From NCBI RefSeq assembly GCF_026340255.1, contig NZ_JAPEPJ010000002.1, positions 620,001-684,000 of the forward strand: a DNA stretch of 64,000 nt, in the 5' to 3' direction. The notes beneath the pieces are model-generated. The model searched no databases. It was not told where the DNA came from and saw only the letters and a program-made list of their open reading frames with translations. The position numbers and the translations under genes were made by a program. Positions 46,401-54,077 of this stretch are shown piece by piece (position 1 is the stretch's first letter; every line of letters starts with the position of its first letter). Origin of the DNA: Streptomyces sp. NBC_01408 (GTDB lineage: Bacteria > Actinomycetota > Actinomycetes > Streptomycetales > Streptomycetaceae).

Positions 46401-49400
46401 GGTCGGACCGCAGCAGTTCGGAGTTCCTGCTGGAGCAGACGACGCCGCAGACCGGCGCGGACGCCCGCTACACGGAGCTCGGCTCCTACGCGTGGGCGAC
46501 GCTGGTCTCCTTCGCCGTCCGCCGCATCCCGGGCCTCGCGGGGACGGTCGAGGTACTCGGTGCGGACACCGCCGACCGGCAGCGGATCGCGCAGATCCTG
46601 GAGTACCTGCGGCCCATCCCCGAGAAGCCGGCGACCGGCGCCTTCCCGCCGGCGCCACCCGGCGAGCGCCTGCTGCTCACCCCGCTCTGGCAGCTTCCGC
46701 CGTCACCCGGCCTCACCCCGGGCCTGACCTCGACACCGCTCGACGCCGACCGGACCTTCATCGTCCAGACCAACCTGTCCACCGAGACGCGCAGCGGCCC
46801 CGCGCCCCAGGACGCCGCATCGGGGCAGCACTTCGCGGCCATCGCCGACGGCGAGCAGTTCCTCACGCTGCTGTGGGAGTGCAGTGTCGTCGGCGGTGGC
46901 GGCTACTGGATGCAGTACCGCGGCGAGGTTCCCGACTCGATCTTCGACCAGGACGGGCACACCCGACTGTCGCTGCTGGTCCAGCTCTCGTCGCAGTGCG
47001 GTGCGGAGCCGGACCGGCACCTGTACGCGTTCACCAACGTCGCCGTGGTCGGCGACGGGGTGGACCCGGCCTCGGTCGTGCTCTCCGCACGCGCGGTGAA
47101 CCCGCCCGAGCTACGGCCGGTCGCCTCGGTCACCCCCGGTCAGGTCGGATTCACCGCGCGGTTCGCCAACCCGCTGGCCGACGACACGCCGCAGGGCCGG
47201 CTGCGCCGCCTGTACGGGCTGCTCGGCTTCCAGCTGGACCGAACGCAATGGTTCCGCGGCAGCGTCGAGGGCCGGGCGGTGTCACCGAAGCCGGCTGACG
47301 GTACGGACGAACTCGGGCTCCTGGCACCGAGCGAGGCCGCCGAGGAGGTCTGGGACCTCACCCGGACCGTCGACATCAGCCGGTTCGCCCTGCAGCATGC
47401 CGAGGCCGTCCCCACCGCCCCGCCCCCGGACGCCGACCCGTACGCCGGCATCGCCGCAGGCGCGCAGACCCAGGTCTCGGTGTGGTTCGAGGACGTGTTC
47501 GGCAACCGGTCGGGCACCCCGGACCAGACCGCCGTGCCCGTCCGGTACACCGACCCGGTCATCGGCGTCGGCGGCTGGCCGTCGACCACCCTGCGGTACG
47601 GCGTCGCCCCGGACGGAGACCTCGCCGAGCTGACCGTCGCCGTCGACCTGCAGACCATTGCCTACCAGCCGGGCGCAGCCGAGCACGGCGGGTCGGCCGC
47701 CGCCGCGGCGAAGCGCGACCAAAGCCGCCTGGTGCCGGTCTACTACCAGGTCGGCCGACCCGATGTCGCGGCCACGCTGCTCACCTCGCTGCAGCAGCAA
47801 CCCGGTTCGGACCCCACCCCGCTCGCCGTCGACGTGAACGTGCTGCGCCGGTACGTGACCGGCGCGCACGCGCTGCTCGGCTCGCTCGCGGCGATCGGCC
47901 CCGCACCGGCCACGGACGCCGCGACCCTCGACGCCGTCTGCACCACGTACGGGGTCGGCTTCGACGAGCTGGGCGGTGCGAACGCGGACACGGCCATCAG
48001 CGCCATGCTCGACGCCGACGAACTCCTCGTACCGGTGAGCGCCGCGTTCCGCAACGGCGACACGATCGCCGGACTGTGCCACGCCGTCGACCCCCCGCCC
48101 GACCCGGAGCAGGTGCTGCTCGACGAGGACAACACCGTCCTGCCGCTGAACCCGGCCGTCGAGCTCGTCACACCGCCGCGCGACGCGGTGGTGCCGGCCG
48201 ACTCGCCGCCGGCCAAGGAGCTCGCGGCTGCGCTGCACTGCTCCCTCAGGTCGCTCGTTACGGCCAATCAGGACGGCCCGGGGCTGCTCACCCCGGGGTT
48301 CGTCTTCGAGTGCGCGGGCGCCAAGGTCCAGATCGCATTCGACCGGCCGGCCAGCGAGGCGACGCTGGCGGGCGTCACGTCGGCGTTCCAGGGACTCGGT
48401 GTCCCGTTCGACGCGACACAGGTGGTGTCGCTGAACGCGGACAAGCCGGGCATGTTCCGCGCGGGCGCGTCCCTCGAGGTCGCCGGCTACCTCGTCGAGA
48501 GCGGCGACACCCTGGGCGACAACCGGGAGGGCCTGACACCCGGGCAACTCGCGCCGCTGAACACCACGACCGTCGACCTCTTCACCCCGGGCACCCCGGT
48601 CTTCCTCGCCACGACACCGACACCGGTGCCGCCGGGTGACACGCTCGGGCACTTCGCCGCCGTCAACGGCACCACACCCGGCGCGCTGCTGCGGCACAAC
48701 GGCTCGGTCGAGGTCCTGGCGGACTCACCGCCGGCCGTGCCCGGGACGTGGGCGTGGCCGGCCGATCCGGACGCCCTGCGGGTGCCGTACACCGTCCGCG
48801 AGGGCGACTCGCCCGACGGCATCGCCGCACACTTCCCCGGTGCCGACCTGGTCGTGGTCAACGCCGAGATGCCGGGGACCATCGCGTCCGGCGTCACCAT
48901 CACGGTCGGGGACGAGACCGTGACGACGACCGCGTACGCCTCGTTCGCCGAGGTCTGCGCCCTGTTCAGCCCGCCGGTCGACCTCGCCGCGCTCGCCGCC
49001 GCCATCGGAGGGCGAACCGATGTGCTCGCGGCCGGAGCGCTGCTGGTCTGCCCGCCCGGGGTCCTCCCCGGGCAGCCCGCAGCGGTCGGAGTGGCGCCGC
49101 AGGCGGCCGCCCGGCCGTTCGGTGTCACCGCGGTCGCGCTGCTCGCCGCGAACGCCGGCACGCCTGGCCTGCTGCTGCCCGGGCAGGTGCTGCGCGCACG
49201 GCAGCCCGGCACGGACGGCACCGTGCCCACCGAGACCACCGCCGCGTCCGACACGCTCACCGCCGTGCTCGCGCGGTTCCGCCGTCGCGGCGTGGTGACG
49301 GGCGTGGACGCCTTCGTCGCGGCGAACGCCGACGCCGGGTTCCTGCGGGCCGGTGCGCGCGTGGTCGTCCCGCCGGCCACCGCCCTTCTCACCGGCCGGT

Positions 49401-51790
49401 TGGGGGAGTCGACGCAGGAGGGCGTGCAGTGGTCGTTCCCCGAGCCCGTCTTCCCGGTCACCGTGGCGCTGGAACTCTCCCGCGAGCCCGAGCTGGTCGA
49501 TCCGGCGCTCGCCGCGACCGCCACCCGCGACCGGACCGCCGTCCCCGCCGCCCGGGGCGCCGACCCGGCCCAGGACGGCGCGCTCACCCTGGCGGCGTTC
49601 GCCGAACAGGTCCAGCGCGCGGTGCCGGTCCTACGGCTGGCGACGGCGCCGGGCCGTACGTCCGACACCGACGTCTGGGCGGTCGTGTTCGACGCCGACG
49701 GCATCGAGCGCGTCCGCATCGAGCCTCCGTGCGAGATCGCCGGCACCCGGCAGCCGCGCGCCTTCGCCTTGCGCCCGCTGAGCACCACGCTCATGGCGCG
49801 CCGGCACGTGACCACGTTCGGGTTCGACGTCCAGACCGGAGAGCTGACCGAGGGTCAGGTCAGCGACTACCAGGGCATCGACCTGGAGGTGTGGGCCCGG
49901 GCCTTCCTCGCCGACGTCGAGCTGCTGCTGTCGGCCGCGTACGTCCAAGGTGCGTACGCGCTGCGCCGGGACGTGCTCGACGGGATCACCGGCATCAAGA
50001 AGACGCTCGCCGCGGCCGTCGCCGAGGGTCTGGACTACGTCCTCGCCGGGGATGCGCCGGACGCCGGACCCGATCACAAGCGGGCGGCTGCCGTCGAGCG
50101 GCTGCGCCAGGAGCTGCTCGTCTCGCTGACCCGCGGCTACGCCACCTCGGCCGTCGTCCAGTACGACACCAGCGCGTCGTCCCCCTGGGCCGCCCCGTAC
50201 GCACGGCTGTCCGGCAACCCCGTCGTCGACTACCAGGACGTTCCCGCACACCTGCGGACCGCGACGGTGTCGAACGGCAAGGTCTCGCTCGTCGACGGCG
50301 AGTCGCAGATCAGCTTCCTGATCACCCTCCCCGACGTGGCTGCGCACGCCGCGCTCGACCTGACCCTCGACTTCGCCGGCGTCGAGCTCGAGTTCGGGAT
50401 CGAGGGGGAGGCAGATGCCTACGAGCGCTCCGACTGGCTCACCTTCGTCACGCCGCTCGCCTCCGGCTCACCGTCCGCCCTGGACTTCGACCTCGGCGCT
50501 CCGCGCGTGCCGATCCCGCTGCGCGCGTATCCGCCGATGCCGATCCTGCTCGACCAGCACGCCGACGTCCCGGCCAAGGCCGACGGGCTCGGCGACGCGC
50601 TGTACTGGAAGTACCGGTTCTCGGTGCAGCACCAGTCGGCCGAACAGGACACCGTCGAACTCCGGGTCGCCTTCAACGAGTCCGCCGACACGGCCGTCGC
50701 AGCAGCAGCCGACGACCTGTTCGCCGCCCTGGCCCAGTACACCGCAGTGTCCGCTCCGATGCTCGGCCTGCTCGCGGGGCTGCCGGACTGGGAGCGCGCC
50801 GACCCCGACCGGCGCACCGCCCTGGGCAACGCCCTGGACACGTACCGGACGCTCGCCTCCGCCGTTGCGGACGCCTGGGCCGCGCACTGGGGAAATGGTG
50901 CCGCTCCCTCGCCTACGCCCGCCGCCGCGTCCGCCGACGGGCCGGTCCCGGACGTCTACCGGTACGCGTTCGGCCTCGACGCCCAGGATGGCTGGTACAC
51001 GACCCTGCGGCTGACCCGCACCGTGGAGACCGGACCCGGCGGCGTGGGCTGGCCGGAGACCGTGTGCGTCATCGTGGACGGCAAGCGCCACGAACTGACG
51101 CCCGCCGACCCGGAGCTGTGCGGGTGCGCCGCTGCCGAGCACTGCCGGTGCTTCGTCTTTCCGCTCCCCGTCGAGGCCTTCACTCTGCTCACGTTCGAGC
51201 TGACGTTCCCGCCCGTGCACATCGCCGGCTACCAGAACGCGTCGGCCCACACGCGGGTGACCCGCAACGCGCGGCTGCTCGGCGAGGGCTGGCCGGACAC
51301 CGAGCCGGCCTTCGTCTACCGGACGCCGGAGGTCGGCTACTCCGAGCCGGTCGTGCCGTTCATCGACATCACCGGTGCCATCCCCATCGACCCCTGGGAT
51401 CCGCCCGGCGACGATCCGCTCGAGCCGATGTTCGATGCGGTCTTCGACGGTGACCCGGCCGGACGGACGATCGCGATCGGAGCGCGGTACGAATACACCC
51501 TTGTCGCCGGCGCCCCGCCGGTGTCGGCGCTGCTGCCGGTCGTCCAGTCGACCGTCGGAACGTACGCCGCGACAACGGTGCCGACGCTCACGCAGGCACT
51601 CGTCGAGTGGAGCGAGCGCGAGCAGCCCGCAACGGAGGGCGGGGCCTGGGCCTTCCGGGTCAGCCTCTACTCCTCCGTCGACCCGTCACTTCAACGGCCC
51701 GTGCTGCAGCTCAAGCACCTGTCGTCCGAGCTCAACCCTGCTGCCGGTGCCCCATGGAGGAGACACCGGCAGCAGGGCCCTGCGGTCTGA
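40421..51790 (+). CDS. Giant 3,789-residue protein: beta-rich DUF6603-like core plus degenerate LysM-like modules
   Basis: GTG start with GGAGG 5 bases upstream, 9 bases after the MBL gene. Residues 1-1160 are beta-rich. The part at about 940-1160 (FTNGNFRIDLGFPTGRDFTN, then GGIYFGVLNG, GTVGIVGKLYATVDF, VKILFVKVSFSFSLTLE) reminds me of the uncharacterised DUF6603 family. From about 1470 to 1830 and 2490 to 2990 come repeated LysM-like units with the pattern (I/L)A..(L/F)GV....L...N....LL..G..L.VP, for instance TDHIASSLGVSTAELSALN and YTVREGDSPDGIAAHFPGAD. Residues 3070-3789 form a mixed C-terminal region with a CxC-N5-HCxC cluster near 3566-3577. No signal peptide or membrane helix is seen. 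The last 18 codons contain a terminator hairpin. Function unknown; possibly the shell or platform of a large complex. Confidence 0.8.
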   Translation: MSLADIHAAFLEAVQSGALSDDAPAGLDVLLASLGVDQLAVRSGHASLGPNSAWLTGTTTYLNTSWNMRLVGTPQAGTGTAALRLELETTGASTPWTFQTAFVTLPDSRSPVANPGGGLIVGPSVLGPLILQQPAVTATNDPVGTRPRLSGTLLMRGSASVRGSDILAEYADFLGDRLQVDGDMTFPAGSPAVLELRAIAPGVRLEIAQLTVSAIGLELTTAYSDPYLPAAEDVRRSAVLLFAEVALPTDPPEVATLSGPLLFGDFVWPLSIGFDTPLGLEQGIRAIVAMTGGSGSDFTLPTGIAPIDAFGLKSLGFGIVPVGHGGPALSCALVGIQSNEAWDPPVPYLTIERVGTRWLFSLDSTGRPSVTGMVFGTMRFGQKTVSSLGAEAPFAERVSRGSLPRSGVDGIDVTVQLSLPDLGFSASTEQPFDLPISEVLQSFFGSDGFPIGVDLTCESLSVYASLPRKEFEAGLAVSGDWPIQAGLVTLRLTGLELQVRVSQNHVSGLLVGKGEISVPDSAPIELLARAQYPGTGAWEFGAIMAGAVDLPRLVYGLLGQEPPAWVNKLRIELADLSVQYSTAAGNPYSAAGTLRVRVGEELLGMNIQLQLSATIDRALRTTPADEHLAIALRDTALVEPLTVLTGSLSGTFTINKFEVTASVSVTDAGKDYTFEIAYRDVSLSAATSWTGEGGDRHQILTIRLTGTLGELITDLVSLVNPNATFRLDPPWDFLNSIDLTGLELAIDPTKQTVAVKHDLKLDLGFVKIRSLGLSYDRSSGSPAVNIVLDAQLLGDTEAKPLTWDPVTQAPPQPAGLGQKFFSLRYLGLGQHVSVKGLTHYTSISDVVDAMVVAMRPVDPASGKPPIDPATMVFDAAGQWLFGLDATLMDTVAVKLVMHDPDLYGILLALRGTQAGSLAGLSFELLYKKVTDDIGVFHARLQIPDAYRQLQFGAVSVTLGVITVDIFTNGNFRIDLGFPTGRDFTNSFALEAGIFNGRGGIYFGVLNGATSSRVPRITDGTFSPVLELGVGLSIGVGRTFQRGPLKADMYVNLVVIFEGVLAWFHPDEGGRSTELYYACRGTVGIVGKLYATVDFKVVRIEVNLQISAMATVELAAHRATVVALNVSVRASASVKILFVKVSFSFSLTLETSFTIGSDSTPPWRLAPGTARRSLTAPRAPAAFAEAEQPPYRLHFDPDVHVFPDGRPRTAHLTLVPAYTIANVPVDWTGRTPPPNDEPDYRLVVMLLADNAVPVDAVTIARTERPDVSRNARAAGPADTSFNRLTEGLLRWSIDALGVTSPTVTLHELLELVEQLALDEAENAGFTWANIQGFLAHNLHLVVSGTPTGDSDTLDEVSGTPFPMIPVLKWTSAGLPNPADKDRDFATYQQIDATYEAEALAYFAELDPVPPGDRSSSHAAADEPSESMATFVLRDYLRMVARAGVQAAVNLLTAFPHEVTETDSLRSIAAGFGPTSTPYEVATRDTTDHIASSLGVSTAELSALNPALPDRLAAARAGDTLTLSLGVTPQSIAVANPDWPVVADTSVTLGTLPVQLGAGQSLDQLADAYQADPTALLDHLRGTTPLLRAGATVPLPGFVHAGLSVDDTAAVFYVRLGLTLPHEVPLADWYQQAIDRINGNPGHPLPATLLVPDGYQSTATITWTTLPGDTVLDVAAYAALIQNVVPGTPFADWLEAVRAANEPVDPDGVHLPADAAALVLPNDTLRSLQDRLLLPDARFETYATAADALVPLVTVEVPGAVGTTAAGLTLLTLAQQYGLGLEDLAERIADDTGVLATSKKQLTVPDVPAMALDELVAAMHDGAAMATVSGQVARFMLGGLRLPAPVLVDGTYQAVGPMTGGYELIGQQVTGPPPPPAGSEDPVVTITVDKAVPADWLTFAGSEVHEGVIRLDAAEAGHAVISITAADLRDNYPATGLAPVVESPLSALPLSHGIGTRPALAQMIPWQTTTTVQLPAAPSGPPSLWPLPGDLTARAGSDRSSSEFLLEQTTPQTGADARYTELGSYAWATLVSFAVRRIPGLAGTVEVLGADTADRQRIAQILEYLRPIPEKPATGAFPPAPPGERLLLTPLWQLPPSPGLTPGLTSTPLDADRTFIVQTNLSTETRSGPAPQDAASGQHFAAIADGEQFLTLLWECSVVGGGGYWMQYRGEVPDSIFDQDGHTRLSLLVQLSSQCGAEPDRHLYAFTNVAVVGDGVDPASVVLSARAVNPPELRPVASVTPGQVGFTARFANPLADDTPQGRLRRLYGLLGFQLDRTQWFRGSVEGRAVSPKPADGTDELGLLAPSEAAEEVWDLTRTVDISRFALQHAEAVPTAPPPDADPYAGIAAGAQTQVSVWFEDVFGNRSGTPDQTAVPVRYTDPVIGVGGWPSTTLRYGVAPDGDLAELTVAVDLQTIAYQPGAAEHGGSAAAAAKRDQSRLVPVYYQVGRPDVAATLLTSLQQQPGSDPTPLAVDVNVLRRYVTGAHALLGSLAAIGPAPATDAATLDAVCTTYGVGFDELGGANADTAISAMLDADELLVPVSAAFRNGDTIAGLCHAVDPPPDPEQVLLDEDNTVLPLNPAVELVTPPRDAVVPADSPPAKELAAALHCSLRSLVTANQDGPGLLTPGFVFECAGAKVQIAFDRPASEATLAGVTSAFQGLGVPFDATQVVSLNADKPGMFRAGASLEVAGYLVESGDTLGDNREGLTPGQLAPLNTTTVDLFTPGTPVFLATTPTPVPPGDTLGHFAAVNGTTPGALLRHNGSVEVLADSPPAVPGTWAWPADPDALRVPYTVREGDSPDGIAAHFPGADLVVVNAEMPGTIASGVTITVGDETVTTTAYASFAEVCALFSPPVDLAALAAAIGGRTDVLAAGALLVCPPGVLPGQPAAVGVAPQAAARPFGVTAVALLAANAGTPGLLLPGQVLRARQPGTDGTVPTETTAASDTLTAVLARFRRRGVVTGVDAFVAANADAGFLRAGARVVVPPATALLTGRLGESTQEGVQWSFPEPVFPVTVALELSREPELVDPALAATATRDRTAVPAARGADPAQDGALTLAAFAEQVQRAVPVLRLATAPGRTSDTDVWAVVFDADGIERVRIEPPCEIAGTRQPRAFALRPLSTTLMARRHVTTFGFDVQTGELTEGQVSDYQGIDLEVWARAFLADVELLLSAAYVQGAYALRRDVLDGITGIKKTLAAAVAEGLDYVLAGDAPDAGPDHKRAAAVERLRQELLVSLTRGYATSAVVQYDTSASSPWAAPYARLSGNPVVDYQDVPAHLRTATVSNGKVSLVDGESQISFLITLPDVAAHAALDLTLDFAGVELEFGIEGEADAYERSDWLTFVTPLASGSPSALDFDLGAPRVPIPLRAYPPMPILLDQHADVPAKADGLGDALYWKYRFSVQHQSAEQDTVELRVAFNESADTAVAAAADDLFAALAQYTAVSAPMLGLLAGLPDWERADPDRRTALGNALDTYRTLASAVADAWAAHWGNGAAPSPTPAAASADGPVPDVYRYAFGLDAQDGWYTTLRLTRTVETGPGGVGWPETVCVIVDGKRHELTPADPELCGCAAAEHCRCFVFPLPVEAFTLLTFELTFPPVHIAGYQNASAHTRVTRNARLLGEGWPDTEPAFVYRTPEVGYSEPVVPFIDITGAIPIDPWDPPGDDPLEPMFDAVFDGDPAGRTIAIGARYEYTLVAGAPPVSALLPVVQSTVGTYAATTVPTLTQALVEWSEREQPATEGGAWAFRVSLYSSVDPSLQRPVLQLKHLSSELNPAAGAPWRRHRQQGPAV
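51736..51777. terminator. Strong hairpin shared by convergent transcripts
   Basis: A perfect 14-base stem: CCCTGCTGCCGGTG (51736-51749) pairs with 51764-51777 around a 14-base loop. It lies inside the last codons of the giant gene and 30 bases beyond the stop of the convergent MalG-type permease gene, so it most naturally belongs to the sugar-transport operon. Confidence 0.8.
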
Positions 51791-51806
51791 CGGGAGGCGG
51801 GGGCGG

Positions 51807-52739
51807 CTATTTCACCGAGCCCGCCATCACGCCCTGGACGAAGTGGCGCTGGAAGGCGAAGAAGACGATCAGCGGAACCACCAGGGACAGGAACGCCCCC
51901 GGCGCGAGGACGCCGATGTTGCTTCCGAACTGCCGCATCTGGGACTGCAGCGCGACCGTGAGTGGCTGGGACTCGCTGTCCGCGAAGAGCAGCGCCACGA
52001 GCATGTCGTTCCAGACCCAGAGGAACTGGAAGATGGCCAGGCTCGCGATGGCCGGACGGCCGAGCGGCAGCACGAGCCGGGAGAAGATCCGCCACTCGCT
52101 GCCGCCGTCCATCCGGGCGGCTTCCAGCATCTCGCGCGGTATCTCGGCGAAGTAGTTGCGCAGCAGGAAGATCGCGAACGGCAGCCCGTAAGCGACGTGG
52201 AAGAGGACGACCCCCGCGACGGTGCCGAACAGCCCCACCGCGCCGAAGAGTTTGGCCACGGGCAGCAGCCCGATCTGTACGGGTACCACCAGCAGTCCGA
52301 CGACCACCATGAAGATGCCGTCCCGGCCGGGGAAGTCGAGCCACGCGAATGCGTATCCGGCGAGCGCCGCGATGCCGACCACCAGGAGGGTGGTGGGCAC
52401 CGAGATCAGGACGGTGTTCCCGAAGGCCGCCGCGATACCCGAGTCCTTCAGCAGGGCGCTGTAGTTGTCCAGGGACAGCTGGGACGGGTCGGTGAGCGTG
52501 GTCCACCAGCCGTCTGAGGCGTTGTCCTGTTCGGAGCGCATCGAGGACAGGAACAGGCCCGCCAGCGGGGTGATCCAGACGAGGGCGACCAGGATCAGCA
52601 CGCCCTGGACGGCGGAGTTGCCCAGCAGGCGCGACAGCCGGCTCCTGCGGCGCGGTCCGGGCACGGACGGGGCGGGGACGGGCCGGACGGCTGCCGTCCA
52701 CCGGGACGGTGGGCGCTCGATGGTGCTGTGGCCGCTCAT
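51807..52739 (-). CDS. Sugar ABC transporter permease, MalG type
   Basis: A 310-residue integral membrane protein of the carbohydrate uptake CUT1 class. It has about six hydrophobic segments, and the cytoplasmic EAA loop EIPREMLEAARMDGGSEWRI contacts an ATPase (probably a shared MsiK-type protein encoded elsewhere, since none is in this operon). ATG 52739 has AAGGAG 6 bases upstream and overlaps the stop of the MalF-type gene (ATGA). Last gene of the alpha-glucosidase/importer operon; the hairpin at 51736-51777 is its terminator. Confidence 0.93.
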   Translation of the reverse strand: MSGHSTIERPPSRWTAAVRPVPAPSVPGPRRRSRLSRLLGNSAVQGVLILVALVWITPLAGLFLSSMRSEQDNASDGWWTTLTDPSQLSLDNYSALLKDSGIAAAFGNTVLISVPTTLLVVGIAALAGYAFAWLDFPGRDGIFMVVVGLLVVPVQIGLLPVAKLFGAVGLFGTVAGVVLFHVAYGLPFAIFLLRNYFAEIPREMLEAARMDGGSEWRIFSRLVLPLGRPAIASLAIFQFLWVWNDMLVALLFADSESQPLTVALQSQMRQFGSNIGVLAPGAFLSLVVPLIVFFAFQRHFVQGVMAGSVK

Positions 52740-54067
52740 GCTCCGCTCCTTCGGAAACGCCGGATGTTGAAGATCATCGCCGGGACGACCAGCAGGAGGA
52801 GCACCACGCTGAGCGCGCTGCCGAGCCCCTGGTCGTTGCCGCCACCGAAGGAGACCAGCCACATGCGGGTGGCCAGCACGTTCGCCTCTTCCTGAACGGG
52901 TCCGGGCGCGATGATGTAGACGAGGTCGAAGACCTTCATCACGTTGATCACCAGGGTCACGAAGACGACGGTGAGCACCGGTGCCAGCAGCGGCACGGTG
53001 ATCTTGCGGAATATCTGGCCCTCGGTGGCGCCGTCCATCCGCGCGGCCTCCAGCGCGTCGCGTGGGATGGCCGCGAGCCCGGCGCCGATCAGGACCATCG
53101 CGAAGCCGGTCCACACCCACAGGTAGGCGCCGATGATGGCCGGCGTCACCAGCGCCGGGCCGAGCCAGTTCACGCCCTTGTAGGGGGCCTCGAAGTTGGC
53201 AGCGGGCAGCGAGAGGGTGTACTCGCCGTCGGCCAGCCCGGTGAAGCGGAAGGACCCGTCGTCGGCCGTGGTGGCGGTCGCGGCCACCCGGCCGTCCCGT
53301 ACGGCCTCGACCGTCATGCCGGGCAGTCCCTTCTCGCCCGGGTCGACCTTGCCCGGCGTGCCGGCGCCGCCGGGGGCGAAGTCGAGGTAGACGACTCCCC
53401 CGATCCCCTGTGGGCCGGGGGCGTCCGCGGCCGCGGCCTTCGCGCCGGCGGGCATCGCGTCGCCTGCCACCCCGACGAAGCCGAGGCTTGCCGAGCGGCC
53501 GGGACGTACGGTCTCCTCGGTGCTGTACGGGCCGCCCGCCCTACCGGTCAGACCATGGCCCTCTCGGGCACGGGCCGTCGGGTAGGCGGCAGCGTCGTCG
53601 AAGGTGTCGTGGACGCCGACGACAGCGGCGTTGAGCACGCCCCGGTCCGGGTCCTGTTCGTAGGCGAGCCGGAAGATGATGCCCGCGGCGAGGAACGACA
53701 CGGCCATCGGCAGGAAGAGCACCAGCTTGAAGGCGGTCGCCCAGCGCACCTTTTCGGTGAGCACGGCGAGGAGCAGCCCCAGTCCGGTCAGCAGGGTCGG
53801 GGCGACGACGACCCAGATGGTGCTGTTACGGATCGCCTTGAGGGTGGCCGGGTCGTGGATGATCGCCGCGTAGTTCCCGGCTCCGACGAAGCGGTCACCG
53901 CCGGCGTCGAAGAGGCTGCGGCCGAGGGAGAAGAGGACGGGGTAGACGACCAGCGCGCCGAGCAGCAGCAGGGCCGGCAGGACGAAGACGACCGCGAGGC
54001 GGCGCTTCTTTCGCTGAGCCCGGCGCCGCCCGTCGGCGGCAGCGTGGGCGGTCACGGTGTCAGCCAT
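52736..54067 (-). CDS. Sugar ABC transporter permease, MalF type, with an inserted SdrD-B-like domain
   Basis: A 443-residue permease, about 140 residues longer than usual. Membrane segments flank a large insertion at about residues 140-290, placed between transmembrane segments. The insertion has GVVYLDFAPG, GKVDPGEKGLPGMTVEAVRD and TTADDGSFRFTGLADGEYTL, the pattern of SdrD-B/carboxypeptidase-regulatory-like beta domains usually found on surface proteins. The EAA loop AIPRDALEAARMDGATEGQI follows near the C-terminus. The insert should lie outside the membrane and could help capture oligosaccharides or contact the binding protein. It overlaps the MalG gene by 4 bases and follows the binding-protein gene by 10. 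Confidence 0.92.
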   Translation of the reverse strand: MADTVTAHAAADGRRRAQRKKRRLAVVFVLPALLLLGALVVYPVLFSLGRSLFDAGGDRFVGAGNYAAIIHDPATLKAIRNSTIWVVVAPTLLTGLGLLLAVLTEKVRWATAFKLVLFLPMAVSFLAAGIIFRLAYEQDPDRGVLNAAVVGVHDTFDDAAAYPTARAREGHGLTGRAGGPYSTEETVRPGRSASLGFVGVAGDAMPAGAKAAAADAPGPQGIGGVVYLDFAPGGAGTPGKVDPGEKGLPGMTVEAVRDGRVAATATTADDGSFRFTGLADGEYTLSLPAANFEAPYKGVNWLGPALVTPAIIGAYLWVWTGFAMVLIGAGLAAIPRDALEAARMDGATEGQIFRKITVPLLAPVLTVVFVTLVINVMKVFDLVYIIAPGPVQEEANVLATRMWLVSFGGGNDQGLGSALSVVLLLLVVPAMIFNIRRFRRSGA

Positions 54068-54077
54068 GGGAGCCGCC

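Noticed and set aside
32470..51790. The giant operon as a contractile-injection (eCIS) or Tc-toxin locus
   Set aside because: No sheath, tube, baseplate, AAA+ ATPase, RHS/YD repeats or holin is present. LysM-like modules alone are not enough for that call.
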